Assembly: GCA_000432895.1 (NCBI GenBank)
Contig: FR889418.1
Coordinates: 2,426-8,850 of the forward strand
Direction: 5' to 3'
DNA length: 6,425 nucleotides
DNA from: Firmicutes bacterium CAG:449
GTDB taxonomy: Bacteria; Bacillota_I; Bacilli_A; RFN20; CAG-449
In this document: positions 1-6,286 of the stretch, piece after piece
Layout of the letters: every line of letters begins with the position of its first letter
Position numbering within the stretch: the first letter of the stretch is position 1
Notes under the pieces: model-generated
Seen by the model: the letters and a program-made list of their open reading frames with translations, nothing else
Database searches by the model: none
Told to the model about the DNA's origin: nothing
Translations under genes and position numbers: made by a program

Positions 1-1672
1 TAATTGGTATTCACCTAGAAGTAATGAAACTTTACCAGAAAATAGTTTATATAAATATTTTGTGAATTATGTTCATGAAAGTATTAAATTAATTGAAGAA
101 AAAGATTTATATCCAGAAATTGTTTCTTTCTGTTGGATGCAAGGAGAAAATGATTCTAATAGTTATATTGATGATTATGAAAGACTATGGTCTAATTTTG
201 TTTTAGATATTAAAGATGAATTCAAAGATTATATTACTCCAAATGGTTTATCTATTATTGATGGAGGTATTACTAATTATTGGGTTAACTATGCAAAAAT
301 GAATTTTATAAAAAGAAGTTATGCTAGTAAAAGTAGTAAAAATCATTTTATTGATGTAGATAATTCTTCTTGGATAAGTGTCTATAAAGATAATACTGAT
401 TATGCTCATTTAGATGTTCATGCAATGTTAAATCTTGGTAGAGAATTTGCTAAGAATATTGAATTAGTAATTAAAGATTTAAAAAATAAAGAAATAGTTT
501 ATGAAGAAGCTAAATTTGATGATAAAACTTGGAATGGTACTTATTCAACTTCTTTAAAAGGAAGTGGTGTTGAAACTGATCCGTATTTGATTGAAACAGA
601 AGAAGATTTAGCTTTCTTTGCTGAAGATGTAAAGGGCGGAAATAAATATCAAGATAAATTTGTTAAATTAACAAATGATTTAAATATGACTAATCCTTTA
701 TTTACTGGTATTGGAGATGGCGACATAGTTGATAACAAATATGTTTATAATGAATTTGCAGGTACTTTTGATGGAGATAATCACAATATTAAATTAAATA
801 TCTATAAAAACTTTGTTAGTGGTTTATTTAATGCTTCAAGTGGCATTATCAAGAATGTTAAAACTTCGGGAACTGTTTTTACTGCAAATAGAGTAGCAGG
901 TGGAATTGTTGGTTATCAAATAGGTGGAACTGTTTCTAATTGTGAAAATAATGCGAAAGTTTCAGGAAGATTTTATAAAGATGGTAAAGGCCATATTGGT
1001 GGAATAGTTGGTTATAGTAAAGGAACTATTACTAATTGTGTTAATAATGGAGATGTTTATGGTAATGTTACTAAATATGCTGATAATCAAGGTGTTGGAG
1101 GTATAGTTGGTACTGCTGAAAATATTGAAGTTTCAAATTGTATTAATAATGGAGTAGTAACTAATTTTGGCTTTAGTACAGGTGGAATTATTGGTGTTGT
1201 TAGAAAAAGTGGATTAGTTATTTCTAATAATAAAAACTATGGTGAGATTAATGGTAGTGAAGAAGGAACGGGTGGAATAGTTGGTATTTCTAATTTTAAA
1301 AATGTAACTATTAGTGATTGTCATAATTATGCTTCTGTTATAGGTGGATCTTATGTAGGTGGAGTATGTGGAGCGTTTGGTTATACTGCTGATATGACAG
1401 GTTCAATTATGACTAATTGCTCAAATGAAGGAACAATTTTGGCTAAACAAGAAGCTGGTAATAATAAAAAATATTTTAGAGTAGGTGGAATTGCTGGTAT
1501 GGCTTTTGGAACGGCAATCGATAGTTGTGTTAATAAAGGCAAAGTTAGCAATATTAATGAGGATATAAATGTTGATTTAGGAACTGAAGAAACTAAATAT
1601 TCAGGATTAATTGTTGGCTATAAAACAAAAAATGCGACAATTAATGAATGTTCAAATACATATGGTAAATAA
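1..1672 (+). CDS. SASA/SGNH-type acetylesterase fused to GLUG-repeat beta-helix (5' partial)
   Basis: The frame is open from base 2 to the left edge, so the true start lies upstream; the GTG at 62 is internal. The first part (to about base 480) looks like an SGNH hydrolase of the sialate O-acetylesterase type (SASA, DUF303). It has FCWMQGENDSN at bases 128-160, matching the family's W-x-QGE-x-D block, and DYAH (398-409) followed by LDVHAMLNLGREFA, matching the catalytic DxxH and the helix after it. The nucleophile Ser block would be upstream of the window. After a linker comes GSGVETDPYLIETEEDLAFF, the usual entry to GLUG-repeat regions, then eight GLUG-like coils to near the end. Inferred role: extracellular removal of acetyl esters from glycans, with the beta-helix binding substrate or surface. 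No LPXTG, SLH, dockerin or transmembrane anchor follows the last coil. Secretion cannot be checked because the N-terminus is missing. The substrate is unknown; the esterase family call is fairly sure. Confidence 0.85.
   Translation, partial: NWYSPRSNETLPENSLYKYFVNYVHESIKLIEEKDLYPEIVSFCWMQGENDSNSYIDDYERLWSNFVLDIKDEFKDYITPNGLSIIDGGITNYWVNYAKMNFIKRSYASKSSKNHFIDVDNSSWISVYKDNTDYAHLDVHAMLNLGREFAKNIELVIKDLKNKEIVYEEAKFDDKTWNGTYSTSLKGSGVETDPYLIETEEDLAFFAEDVKGGNKYQDKFVKLTNDLNMTNPLFTGIGDGDIVDNKYVYNEFAGTFDGDNHNIKLNIYKNFVSGLFNASSGIIKNVKTSGTVFTANRVAGGIVGYQIGGTVSNCENNAKVSGRFYKDGKGHIGGIVGYSKGTITNCVNNGDVYGNVTKYADNQGVGGIVGTAENIEVSNCINNGVVTNFGFSTGGIIGVVRKSGLVISNNKNYGEINGSEEGTGGIVGISNFKNVTISDCHNYASVIGGSYVGGVCGAFGYTADMTGSIMTNCSNEGTILAKQEAGNNKKYFRVGGIAGMAFGTAIDSCVNKGKVSNINEDINVDLGTEETKYSGLIVGYKTKNATINECSNTYGK
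899..1618 (+). repeat. GLUG repeat array, protein 1
   Basis: This stretch encodes eight coils marked by a GG(I/V)xG core (GGIVG, GGIVG, GGIVG, GGIIG, GGIVG, GGVCG, GGIAG, then a degenerate GLIVG). Core spacings are 33, 33, 28, 30, 29, 42 and 40 residues. Most coils carry an xNCxNxG turn (SNCENN, TNCVNNG, SNCINNG, TNCSNEG), which would stack Asn and Cys along a right-handed beta-helix. At DNA level the core recurs as GGTGGAATWRTTGGT; the copies at 899-916 and 998-1015 differ by one base over 18. Confidence 0.85.
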
Positions 1673-1673
1673 T

Positions 1674-3011
1674 ATGAAAGAAAAATATATTGAATTTGTT
1701 AATAAATATCGTAAACAAATATATGATGCTGAAAAATATATTTGGGAGCATCCAGAAACTGGATTTAATGAATGGAAGACTAGTGCATATTTAGAAAAAG
1801 TTTTTACTGATGCAGGATATTCTTTAATAAAAGCTAATAATATTCCTGGTTTTTATACTGATATTGATACAGGAAAAAAAGGACCAAAAATAATGATTAT
1901 TTGTGAACTTGATGCTTTAGCGATGCCTAATCATTTTGCTGCGGTAAATGGATGTGCACATGCATGCGGACATCATGCTCAATGTGCAGCAATGGTAGGA
2001 ATTTGCTTAGCTTTAAAAGAAAAAGGAGCGTTAGATAATCTAACTGGTTCAATTAGATTAGCGTGTGTACCAGCTGAAGAAGAAATTCAAACGGAATTTC
2101 GTGAAGAATTAAGAAGTCAAGGAATTATTCATTATTTAGGTGGCAAAGATGAATTTTTATATCGAGGATATTTTGATGGTGTAGATATAGCTTATATGAT
2201 ACATACAGGAAATAATCCTCATTCAATGTTTGATATCCATAATGGCTGTAATGGAAATATCGCTAAAGATATTACTTTTCATGGTAAACCTGCTCATGCT
2301 GGTAGTTTTCCTCAACAAGGGATAAATGCTTTATACGCAGCAAATCTTGCTTTAAACGCGATAAATGCTTTAAGAGAAACTTTCCCAGACAATGATCATG
2401 TTAGAGTGCATCCAATTATTACTAAAGGTGGTTCTTCTGTTAGTGTTATTCCTGATGAAGTAAAAATTTCTACGTTAGTTAGAGGAAGAACCTTAGATAT
2501 TATTGATAAAACCAATAAAAAAGTTAATCGAGCCATTGCTTCAGGAGCTTTAGCAATGAACGCTACTGTTGAAGTAATTGATCATCCTGGAGCATGTCCA
2601 CTTAATAACTCTTTAAAATTAAAAGAAATTGCTAGTGAAGTCTTTTCTTCTTTAGTAGGAAAAGAAAATGTTAATGTCACCACTAATTTTGGAAGTGGTT
2701 CAACTGATATGGGTAATTTAAGTTGTTTAATGCCAGTTATTCATCCATATGCAAGTGGAGCAATTGGTAAAACTCATGGTGATGATTTTGCTATCAAAGA
2801 TGTGGAGAATGCATGTGTAATTTCCGCTAAAGCACAAATTTTATTATTAGTAAAGTTATTAGAAAACGAAGCAAAATTAGCTAAAGAAGTAATTGCTTCA
2901 TATAAGCCATTATTTACTAGTAAAGAAGAATATTTTATTACACTGGATAAATTCTTATCAAAAAAAGAATTAATTTCTTATAATGGCGATGAAATTAATA
3001 TAAAAATATAA
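1674..3011 (+). CDS. M20-family metallo-amidohydrolase (aminoacylase/carboxypeptidase-like)
   Basis: A cytoplasmic M20-type amidohydrolase of 445 residues from the ATG at 1674. Family members hydrolyse N-acyl amino acids or peptides using a dinuclear metal centre. Visible motifs: HPETGFNEWKTS (residues 26-37) at the family's usual N-terminal position; CELDAL (77-82); CAHACGHH (94-101), giving metal ligands Cys98 and His100; PAEEE (133-137) with the catalytic and ligand acids; MIHTG with His177; the dimerisation-domain HGKPAHAG (203-210); and KTHGDDF with His368. The residue after CGH is His rather than the more common Asp, a variant that need not affect the metal ligands. No signal peptide. 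The start at 1674 is preferred over ATGs at 1611 and 1662 because it leaves the usual short lead to the HPE motif and follows the upstream stop by one base. It lacks a clear Shine-Dalgarno, suggesting coupling to the esterase-GLUG gene. The exact substrate cannot be told. Confidence 0.9.
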   Translation: MKEKYIEFVNKYRKQIYDAEKYIWEHPETGFNEWKTSAYLEKVFTDAGYSLIKANNIPGFYTDIDTGKKGPKIMIICELDALAMPNHFAAVNGCAHACGHHAQCAAMVGICLALKEKGALDNLTGSIRLACVPAEEEIQTEFREELRSQGIIHYLGGKDEFLYRGYFDGVDIAYMIHTGNNPHSMFDIHNGCNGNIAKDITFHGKPAHAGSFPQQGINALYAANLALNAINALRETFPDNDHVRVHPIITKGGSSVSVIPDEVKISTLVRGRTLDIIDKTNKKVNRAIASGALAMNATVEVIDHPGACPLNNSLKLKEIASEVFSSLVGKENVNVTTNFGSGSTDMGNLSCLMPVIHPYASGAIGKTHGDDFAIKDVENACVISAKAQILLLVKLLENEAKLAKEVIASYKPLFTSKEEYFITLDKFLSKKELISYNGDEINIKI

Positions 3012-3018
3012 TTAAATT

Positions 3019-3057
3019 AGGTTAATGTATCTTTATTAAGAGCATTAACCTTTTTTT
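3019..3057 (+). terminator. Intrinsic terminator after the amidohydrolase
   Basis: AGGTTAATG (3019-3027) pairs perfectly with CATTAACCT (3043-3051), and the loop holds a small inner CTT/AAG pairing. A run of seven T (3051-3057) follows directly. It lies 7 bases after the amidohydrolase stop and closes the upstream transcription unit. Confidence 0.9.
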
Positions 3058-3115
3058 GTATCATAGTATATAAATTAAAATTAAAAAAATAATAGTAATC
3101 TTTGTATTTGATGTG

Positions 3116-3129
3116 TGTAATCGCTTACA
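3116..3129. promoter_or_regulatory. cre-like CcpA/LacI-family operator
   Basis: TGTAATCGCTTACA fits every fixed position of the cre consensus TGWAANCGNTNWCA and differs by one base from the ideal palindrome TGTAAGCGCTTACA. It is a TGTAA/TTACA inverted repeat around a central CG. It sits about 45 bases before the predicted -10, centred near -64 from the likely start, a position where CcpA can activate rather than block. A pathway-specific LacI-family repressor could use the same sequence. Binding is inferred from sequence only. Confidence 0.6.
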
Positions 3130-3134
3130 AAAAA

Positions 3135-3157
3135 TATCAAAATTGATAAAATTATCA
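3135..3157. promoter_or_regulatory. Two nested inverted repeats overlapping the -35 region
   Basis: TATCAA-AA-TTGATA (3135-3148) and TGATAA-AA-TTATCA (3144-3157) are two perfect inverted repeats with 6-base arms and the same AA spacer, sharing the middle arm. Three alternating half-sites therefore run into the predicted -35 hexamer, as expected for an operator. AT-richness raises the chance of coincidence. Confidence 0.35.
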
Positions 3158-3180
3158 TATTTACCATTTTAAAATATAAT
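3152..3180 (+). promoter_or_regulatory. Sigma-A-like promoter for peptide-GLUG operon
   Basis: A perfect -10 hexamer TATAAT (3175-3180) lies 17 bases after TTATCA (3152-3157), which matches four of six -35 positions. Transcription would start near 3187, giving a short leader of about 34 bases before the ATG at 3221. A second perfect TATAAT occurs at 3189-3194 but has no well-spaced -35. Confidence 0.6.
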
Positions 3181-3195
3181 GCCTAAAATATAATG
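3171..3195 (+). repeat. Tandem AAAATATAATG direct repeat
   Basis: The 11-base unit AAAATATAATG occurs exactly at 3171-3181 and 3185-3195, a 14-base period, separated by CCT. Each copy carries a TATAAT, so the repeat duplicates the -10 element. Confidence 0.7.
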
Positions 3196-3202
3196 AAATT
3201 AT

Positions 3203-3210
3203 AAAAGGAG
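3203..3210 (+). promoter_or_regulatory. Ribosome binding site of the 45-residue peptide
   Basis: AAAAGGAG lies 10 bases before the ATG at 3221. It is the strongest argument that this very short frame is a real gene. Confidence 0.8.
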
Positions 3211-3220
3211 ATTTTTTGGC

Positions 3221-3358
3221 ATGAAAAAATACGAGAAGCCTTATTTACAATCTAACGAAATATCTTTAGATGATATAATTTTGTTATCAAAAAGTAGTGA
3301 AGTCAACATTATTGGTGGAAATGGAATAGATGTTGATGAGATTTTTGGAGATAATTAA
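3221..3358 (+). CDS. 45-residue peptide with leader-like motifs (possible RiPP or double-glycine precursor)
   Basis: I do not recognise this as a named family. It has a strong ribosome binding site and promoter, and its stop lies 2 bases before the next ATG, so it is probably co-translated with the secreted GLUG gene. The N-terminus is basic (MKKYEKP) and holds Y4-E-K-P7-Y-L9, matching the YxxPxL motif that RRE domains recognise in lasso-type leaders. A hydrophobic, acidic segment (LDDIILLS, 16-23) follows. LSKSSEVNIIGG (22-33) resembles the double-glycine leader pattern LSxxELxxIxGG, with L, S, I and GG in place and the E-V pair shifted by one. The tail after GG is the acidic 12-mer NGIDVDEIFGDN. 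There is no Cys, no membrane segment and no classical signal peptide. Similar short MKKYEKP-type proteins are common in gut Firmicutes without known function. No protease, exporter or modification enzyme is visible, so the product could be a precursor, a signal or a translational leader. Confidence 0.75.
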   Translation: MKKYEKPYLQSNEISLDDIILLSKSSEVNIIGGNGIDVDEIFGDN

Positions 3359-3360
3359 AT

Positions 3361-5193
3361 ATGAGAAAAATAATAAAAGTATTAGTTGGTGTTAGTTTAT
3401 TTGCTACTATTTTTACACCAAATATCAAAATTGAAAATACAACAAATTCTTCTTTAATAGAATATGCATCTGACAATTTTAATAAAGGGAAAGTTGATAT
3501 TAAACGTTTAGAAAATGTTTCTAATGATACATCATATGCTGTAGGCTCAACTATGTATGTTCAAATGGGAGAAAATGAAACATCAAAATTTTTAAGATTT
3601 GCAACACCTATTAAAGGAAATCCTGATAAAGTAGAATATATTAGAAAATATGATAAAGATGGAACCACAGATCAAAAAAGTAAAGATGTAAGTATTTTAT
3701 ATTTAGGAATTCAAAGTGGAGAAACAACCTATTATTATGATGAGAAGGGGTTAACTGATGCAAAACCAGAAACAATAGAATACTATTGGGCATGTTACAC
3801 AATTGAATTTAGAGGCGAAAAAATAATTAATGATTATTTAACTAAAGATTTTACTTTAGAATTAAAAGTTAATGATAATAAGGTTGAATTATCTAGAACT
3901 AGTTGTTTATATGCAAATCAATCTTTAATTAGTTTAAAAAATGATGATGACTTTAATGTATTTGTTGATAAATCAAAAAAATACGATTTTGCAGGAAAAA
4001 CAATTTCTTTAGACTATGAAAGAAGTGTAGATGTTACTGAAGTTTTATATCCTGATTCAAGTTTAAGATTTAATGGAACTTTTGATGGAAAAGGAAATAA
4101 ATTAAAGTTAAATCTTGAAAAAGCAAATACTGTTGCATTATTTGGATATGTAGGTAATGAAGGTACTGTTAAAAATTTAACAACAACTGGAACAGTTAAA
4201 GCTACTGATACAAGTGTTAATAGTGATGTAGCAGGAATTGCTTCAATTAATTATGGAACAATTGATACTTGTACAAATGAAGCAAAAATTGATGTACAAG
4301 GAAAAGGTTACGGTGGAGGAATCGTCTCTCAAAACACTGGAGGAGCAAAAATAATTAATTGTACAAATAATGGTGATATTGGAAAATATAATGAAACAGG
4401 ATTAACTGAAGGTGGCTATATGTTAGGTGGAATAGCTGGTAGAAGTAACCAAGATTCGTTAATTGAAAATTGCAAAAACTATGGTGAAATTAAAGGTGGT
4501 GCAGGTGCTGGCGCTACTGGTGGAGTAGGTGGAATAGTTGGAGTTATTGCTGGAGCTACTATAAAAGGATGTCTTAATGGTAAAGAAGATACTGCAATTG
4601 AACTTGTATCTTCGAAAGGAAATTTAGGTGGAATAGTAGGTTCTATTCAAGCGAATTCATCTACAATTGAAAATTGCACAAATTATATGAAAATAAGTGC
4701 TGAAGCAGGTTATGTAGGTGGAATAATAGGATGCAGTTTAAAGTGGACATCTATTGCAATAACTGGATGTGAGAATAGAGGAAGTGTTGAATCTAATGCT
4801 CGATATTTAGGTGGAATAATTGGAAATGCATATTGCAAAGTTGGTTCAACAAAGAAAGATGATATATTAATAACTAATTGCATTAACTTTAAAAATGTTA
4901 TTTGTAAAAATGAAACTCTTGATTCATTTTACTTAGGTGGAATAGCTGGCAGTATTGCTAATACTACTATTTCTAGTTCATGTGTAGAAGAACATGTAGA
5001 AATGACTTATGGAAAAACAACTAAATTGATTACTGAATTTTCTATGAGATATAGTGGATCTACTAAACCTCTTGCTTATATTATTGCTGGAAAAGCAACA
5101 ACCCAAGCAAAAGGTGACAATGTTATTGATAATAAATCTGGAATTTGCGATGCTAATGGAACGTTCTTAAGAACATCTGGAAAAGGAAATTAA
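3361..5193 (+). CDS. Secreted GLUG-repeat beta-helix protein
   Basis: A 610-residue protein that appears to be exported. Residues 1-19 form a signal peptide: a basic MRKIIK start, then hydrophobic VLVGVSLFATIF. The cleavage site is unclear, and there is no lipobox Cys. Residues about 60-185 form a beta-rich domain that I do not recognise (MYVQMGENETSKFLRF, DVSILYLGIQSG, WACYTIEFRGEK). Residues about 190-265 resemble a GLUG-entry segment (FDGKGNKLKLNL), then GLUG coils run to about 545. The final 65 residues look like a closing cap. No LPXTG, SLH, dockerin or C-terminal transmembrane helix was found, so it is either released or held non-covalently. The start is backed by GGAG at 3347-3350, 10 bases upstream and inside the end of the peptide gene. 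GLUG proteins are generally linked to adhesion or surface functions; the ligand here is unknown. Its repeat region resembles that of the esterase-GLUG protein. Confidence 0.9.
   Translation: MRKIIKVLVGVSLFATIFTPNIKIENTTNSSLIEYASDNFNKGKVDIKRLENVSNDTSYAVGSTMYVQMGENETSKFLRFATPIKGNPDKVEYIRKYDKDGTTDQKSKDVSILYLGIQSGETTYYYDEKGLTDAKPETIEYYWACYTIEFRGEKIINDYLTKDFTLELKVNDNKVELSRTSCLYANQSLISLKNDDDFNVFVDKSKKYDFAGKTISLDYERSVDVTEVLYPDSSLRFNGTFDGKGNKLKLNLEKANTVALFGYVGNEGTVKNLTTTGTVKATDTSVNSDVAGIASINYGTIDTCTNEAKIDVQGKGYGGGIVSQNTGGAKIINCTNNGDIGKYNETGLTEGGYMLGGIAGRSNQDSLIENCKNYGEIKGGAGAGATGGVGGIVGVIAGATIKGCLNGKEDTAIELVSSKGNLGGIVGSIQANSSTIENCTNYMKISAEAGYVGGIIGCSLKWTSIAITGCENRGSVESNARYLGGIIGNAYCKVGSTKKDDILITNCINFKNVICKNETLDSFYLGGIAGSIANTTISSSCVEEHVEMTYGKTTKLITEFSMRYSGSTKPLAYIIAGKATTQAKGDNVIDNKSGICDANGTFLRTSGKGN
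4315..4950 (+). repeat. GLUG repeat array, protein 2
   Basis: Seven cores (GGIVS, GGIAG, GGIVG, GGIVG, GGIIG, GGIIG, GGIAG) begin at residues 319, 356, 390, 423, 453, 484 and 526, so spacings are 37, 34, 33, 30, 31 and 42. xNCxNxG turns recur (INCTNNG, ENCKNYG, ENCTNY, TNCINF). A 17-base string, TTAGGTGGAATAGCTGG, is identical at 4423-4439 and 4933-4949, with close variants at 4624 and 4807. Confidence 0.85.
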
Positions 5194-5197
5194 TTTA

Positions 5198-5224
5198 TCA
5201 TAATGGATAAATATATCATTATGA
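5198..5224. other. Stem-loop between GLUG gene and oxidoreductase
   Basis: TCATAATG (5198-5205) pairs perfectly with CATTATGA (5217-5224) across an 11-base loop, starting 5 bases after the GLUG stop. An alternative, overlapping pairing is TTTATC (5194-5199) with GATAAA (5206-5211). No T-run follows, so it is a poor intrinsic terminator. It could be an operator or an mRNA 3'-end structure. The rest of the 88-base gap is AT-rich, with only weak promoter-like hexamers (for example TTTACT at 5228). Confidence 0.4.
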
Positions 5225-5269
5225 ACATTTACTGAATTAATAACTTTATTTAAATTAATTAGTATTAAT

Positions 5270-5275
5270 AAGGAG
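5270..5275 (+). promoter_or_regulatory. Ribosome binding site of the oxidoreductase
   Basis: AAGGAG lies 6 bases before the ATG at 5282 and fixes that start. Confidence 0.85.
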
Positions 5276-5281
5276 AAGTAT

Positions 5282-6286
5282 ATGAAAAAATTACGTTTAG
5301 CAGTATATGGTATTGATCATAACCATTGTGCTGCGAAAGTATCAGAATTAAAATCTATGCCAGATTTATTTGAAATTTGTGGAGTATATTGTGAATCTAA
5401 AGAAGCGTTTAATCGTAGGGGAAAAGAAAAATGCTATGAGGATTTAAAATTTATGAGTGAAGATGAATTATTTTCACTTAAAGATTTAGATTTTATTCTT
5501 GTTGAACCAGCAGTACCTAATTTAGTTAAATTTGCTAAAGTATGTATTGATAAAGGTTATCATATTCATTTAGATAAACCAGCAGGTGTTAATTTAAAAG
5601 AATTTGAAGAATTATTAAATGAAGCTAAAAATAAAAATTTAATTATTCAAATGGGATATATGTATCGTTATAATAAAGCGATTAGATATGTATTAGATAA
5701 TGTTAAGCAAGGTAAACTTGGAAATATAATTTCTGTTGATTGTCAAATGTCAACTGGTTTAGATAGTAATTTTAAGAAGAATTTTTTAATGTCATATGGG
5801 GTTAAATCACCCGCTATGTATATTTATGGGGTACATTTAATTGATTTAATTGTTACTGTAATGGGAAAGCCTACAAGAGTTATTCCATTAAATAAAAAGA
5901 CAATGATTGGTGATTTAGATTTTGAAGATAGTGGATTTGCTATTTTAGAATATCCTAATGCTGTTTGTACTGTAAGAGTTAATGCTTCTGAAGTTAATGG
6001 ATGGGAAAGAAGAGAATTTGTTGTGTGTGGTGAAAAAGGCACTATTCAAGTTAAGCCTATTGAAAATCCAACACAAATTATTGAATGTTATAAAAATGAG
6101 GCAAAATCTTGGTCTTCATGTGGACATGAAGTTGGGTTAACACCTCAAGATTACCGTTATAAAGATCAATTTGTTCATTTATCAAAAATGATTCAAAAAA
6201 TAGAGAGTAATCCTTATTCATATGAACATGAATATTTAGTTCATAAATTAACTCTTGAGGCATGTGGGTATAGATTTGATGAGTAA
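5282..6286 (+). CDS. Gfo/Idh/MocA-family NAD(P)-dependent oxidoreductase
   Basis: A 334-residue cytoplasmic protein of the family's normal length. The N-terminal half is a Rossmann fold: LRLAVYGIDHNH (4-15), FILVEPAVPN (71-80), then HLDKPAGVNLKEFEELL (96-112), the family's (E/D)KP motif with Lys99 expected to contact nicotinamide and substrate. GYMYRYN (125-131) is the usual strand before the C-terminal alpha/beta domain. IYGVHLIDLIVTVMGKP (181-197) supplies the HxxD pair (His185, Asp188), and the VCGEKGTIQV sheet follows. The glycine-rich loop is reduced: GIDHNH has only the first Gly of GxGxxG, a variant I recall in some family branches. Members oxidise or epimerise sugars, inositols and related polyols; the substrate here cannot be predicted. 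The frame overlaps the next gene by 8 bases, indicating one operon with a membrane transporter. Confidence 0.9.
   Translation: MKKLRLAVYGIDHNHCAAKVSELKSMPDLFEICGVYCESKEAFNRRGKEKCYEDLKFMSEDELFSLKDLDFILVEPAVPNLVKFAKVCIDKGYHIHLDKPAGVNLKEFEELLNEAKNKNLIIQMGYMYRYNKAIRYVLDNVKQGKLGNIISVDCQMSTGLDSNFKKNFLMSYGVKSPAMYIYGVHLIDLIVTVMGKPTRVIPLNKKTMIGDLDFEDSGFAILEYPNAVCTVRVNASEVNGWERREFVVCGEKGTIQVKPIENPTQIIECYKNEAKSWSSCGHEVGLTPQDYRYKDQFVHLSKMIQKIESNPYSYEHEYLVHKLTLEACGYRFDE

Noticed and set aside
62..64. GTG at 62 as the start of the esterase-GLUG gene
   Set aside because: The frame is open to the left edge, the codons before it read as coding (NWYSPRSNETLPENS), and the esterase domain would be cut in half.
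899..1618. CRISPR-like or intergenic tandem DNA repeats
   Set aside because: The periodicity follows codons of the GLUG motif inside open frames; spacing varies and units are not identical.
1611..1673. Upstream ATG starts (1611, 1662) for the amidohydrolase
   Set aside because: The extra residues overlap the esterase-GLUG gene, have no RBS and do not look like family sequence. MKEKYIEF at 1674 fits better, although 1662 cannot be fully excluded.
3221..3358. Firm annotation as a lasso peptide or bacteriocin
   Set aside because: No RRE/protease, cyclase, C39 transporter or immunity gene is visible, and the E-V pair is one position off the double-glycine consensus.
5040..5193. C-terminal sorting signal (LPXTG, SLH, dockerin) in the second GLUG protein
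   Set aside because: No LPXTG-like motif, hydrophobic tail with basic end, or repeat matching those anchors is present.
5198..5224. Intrinsic terminator after the second GLUG gene
   Set aside because: The stem is AT-rich and has no T-run after it. It was kept only as a stem-loop of unknown role.
5824..6042. Reverse-strand open frame of 72 codons
   Set aside because: It lies wholly inside the oxidoreductase, has no RBS and no recognisable protein features.
6078..6263. Reverse-strand open frame of 61 codons
   Set aside because: It is antisense to the conserved oxidoreductase C-terminus, with no supporting start signal.
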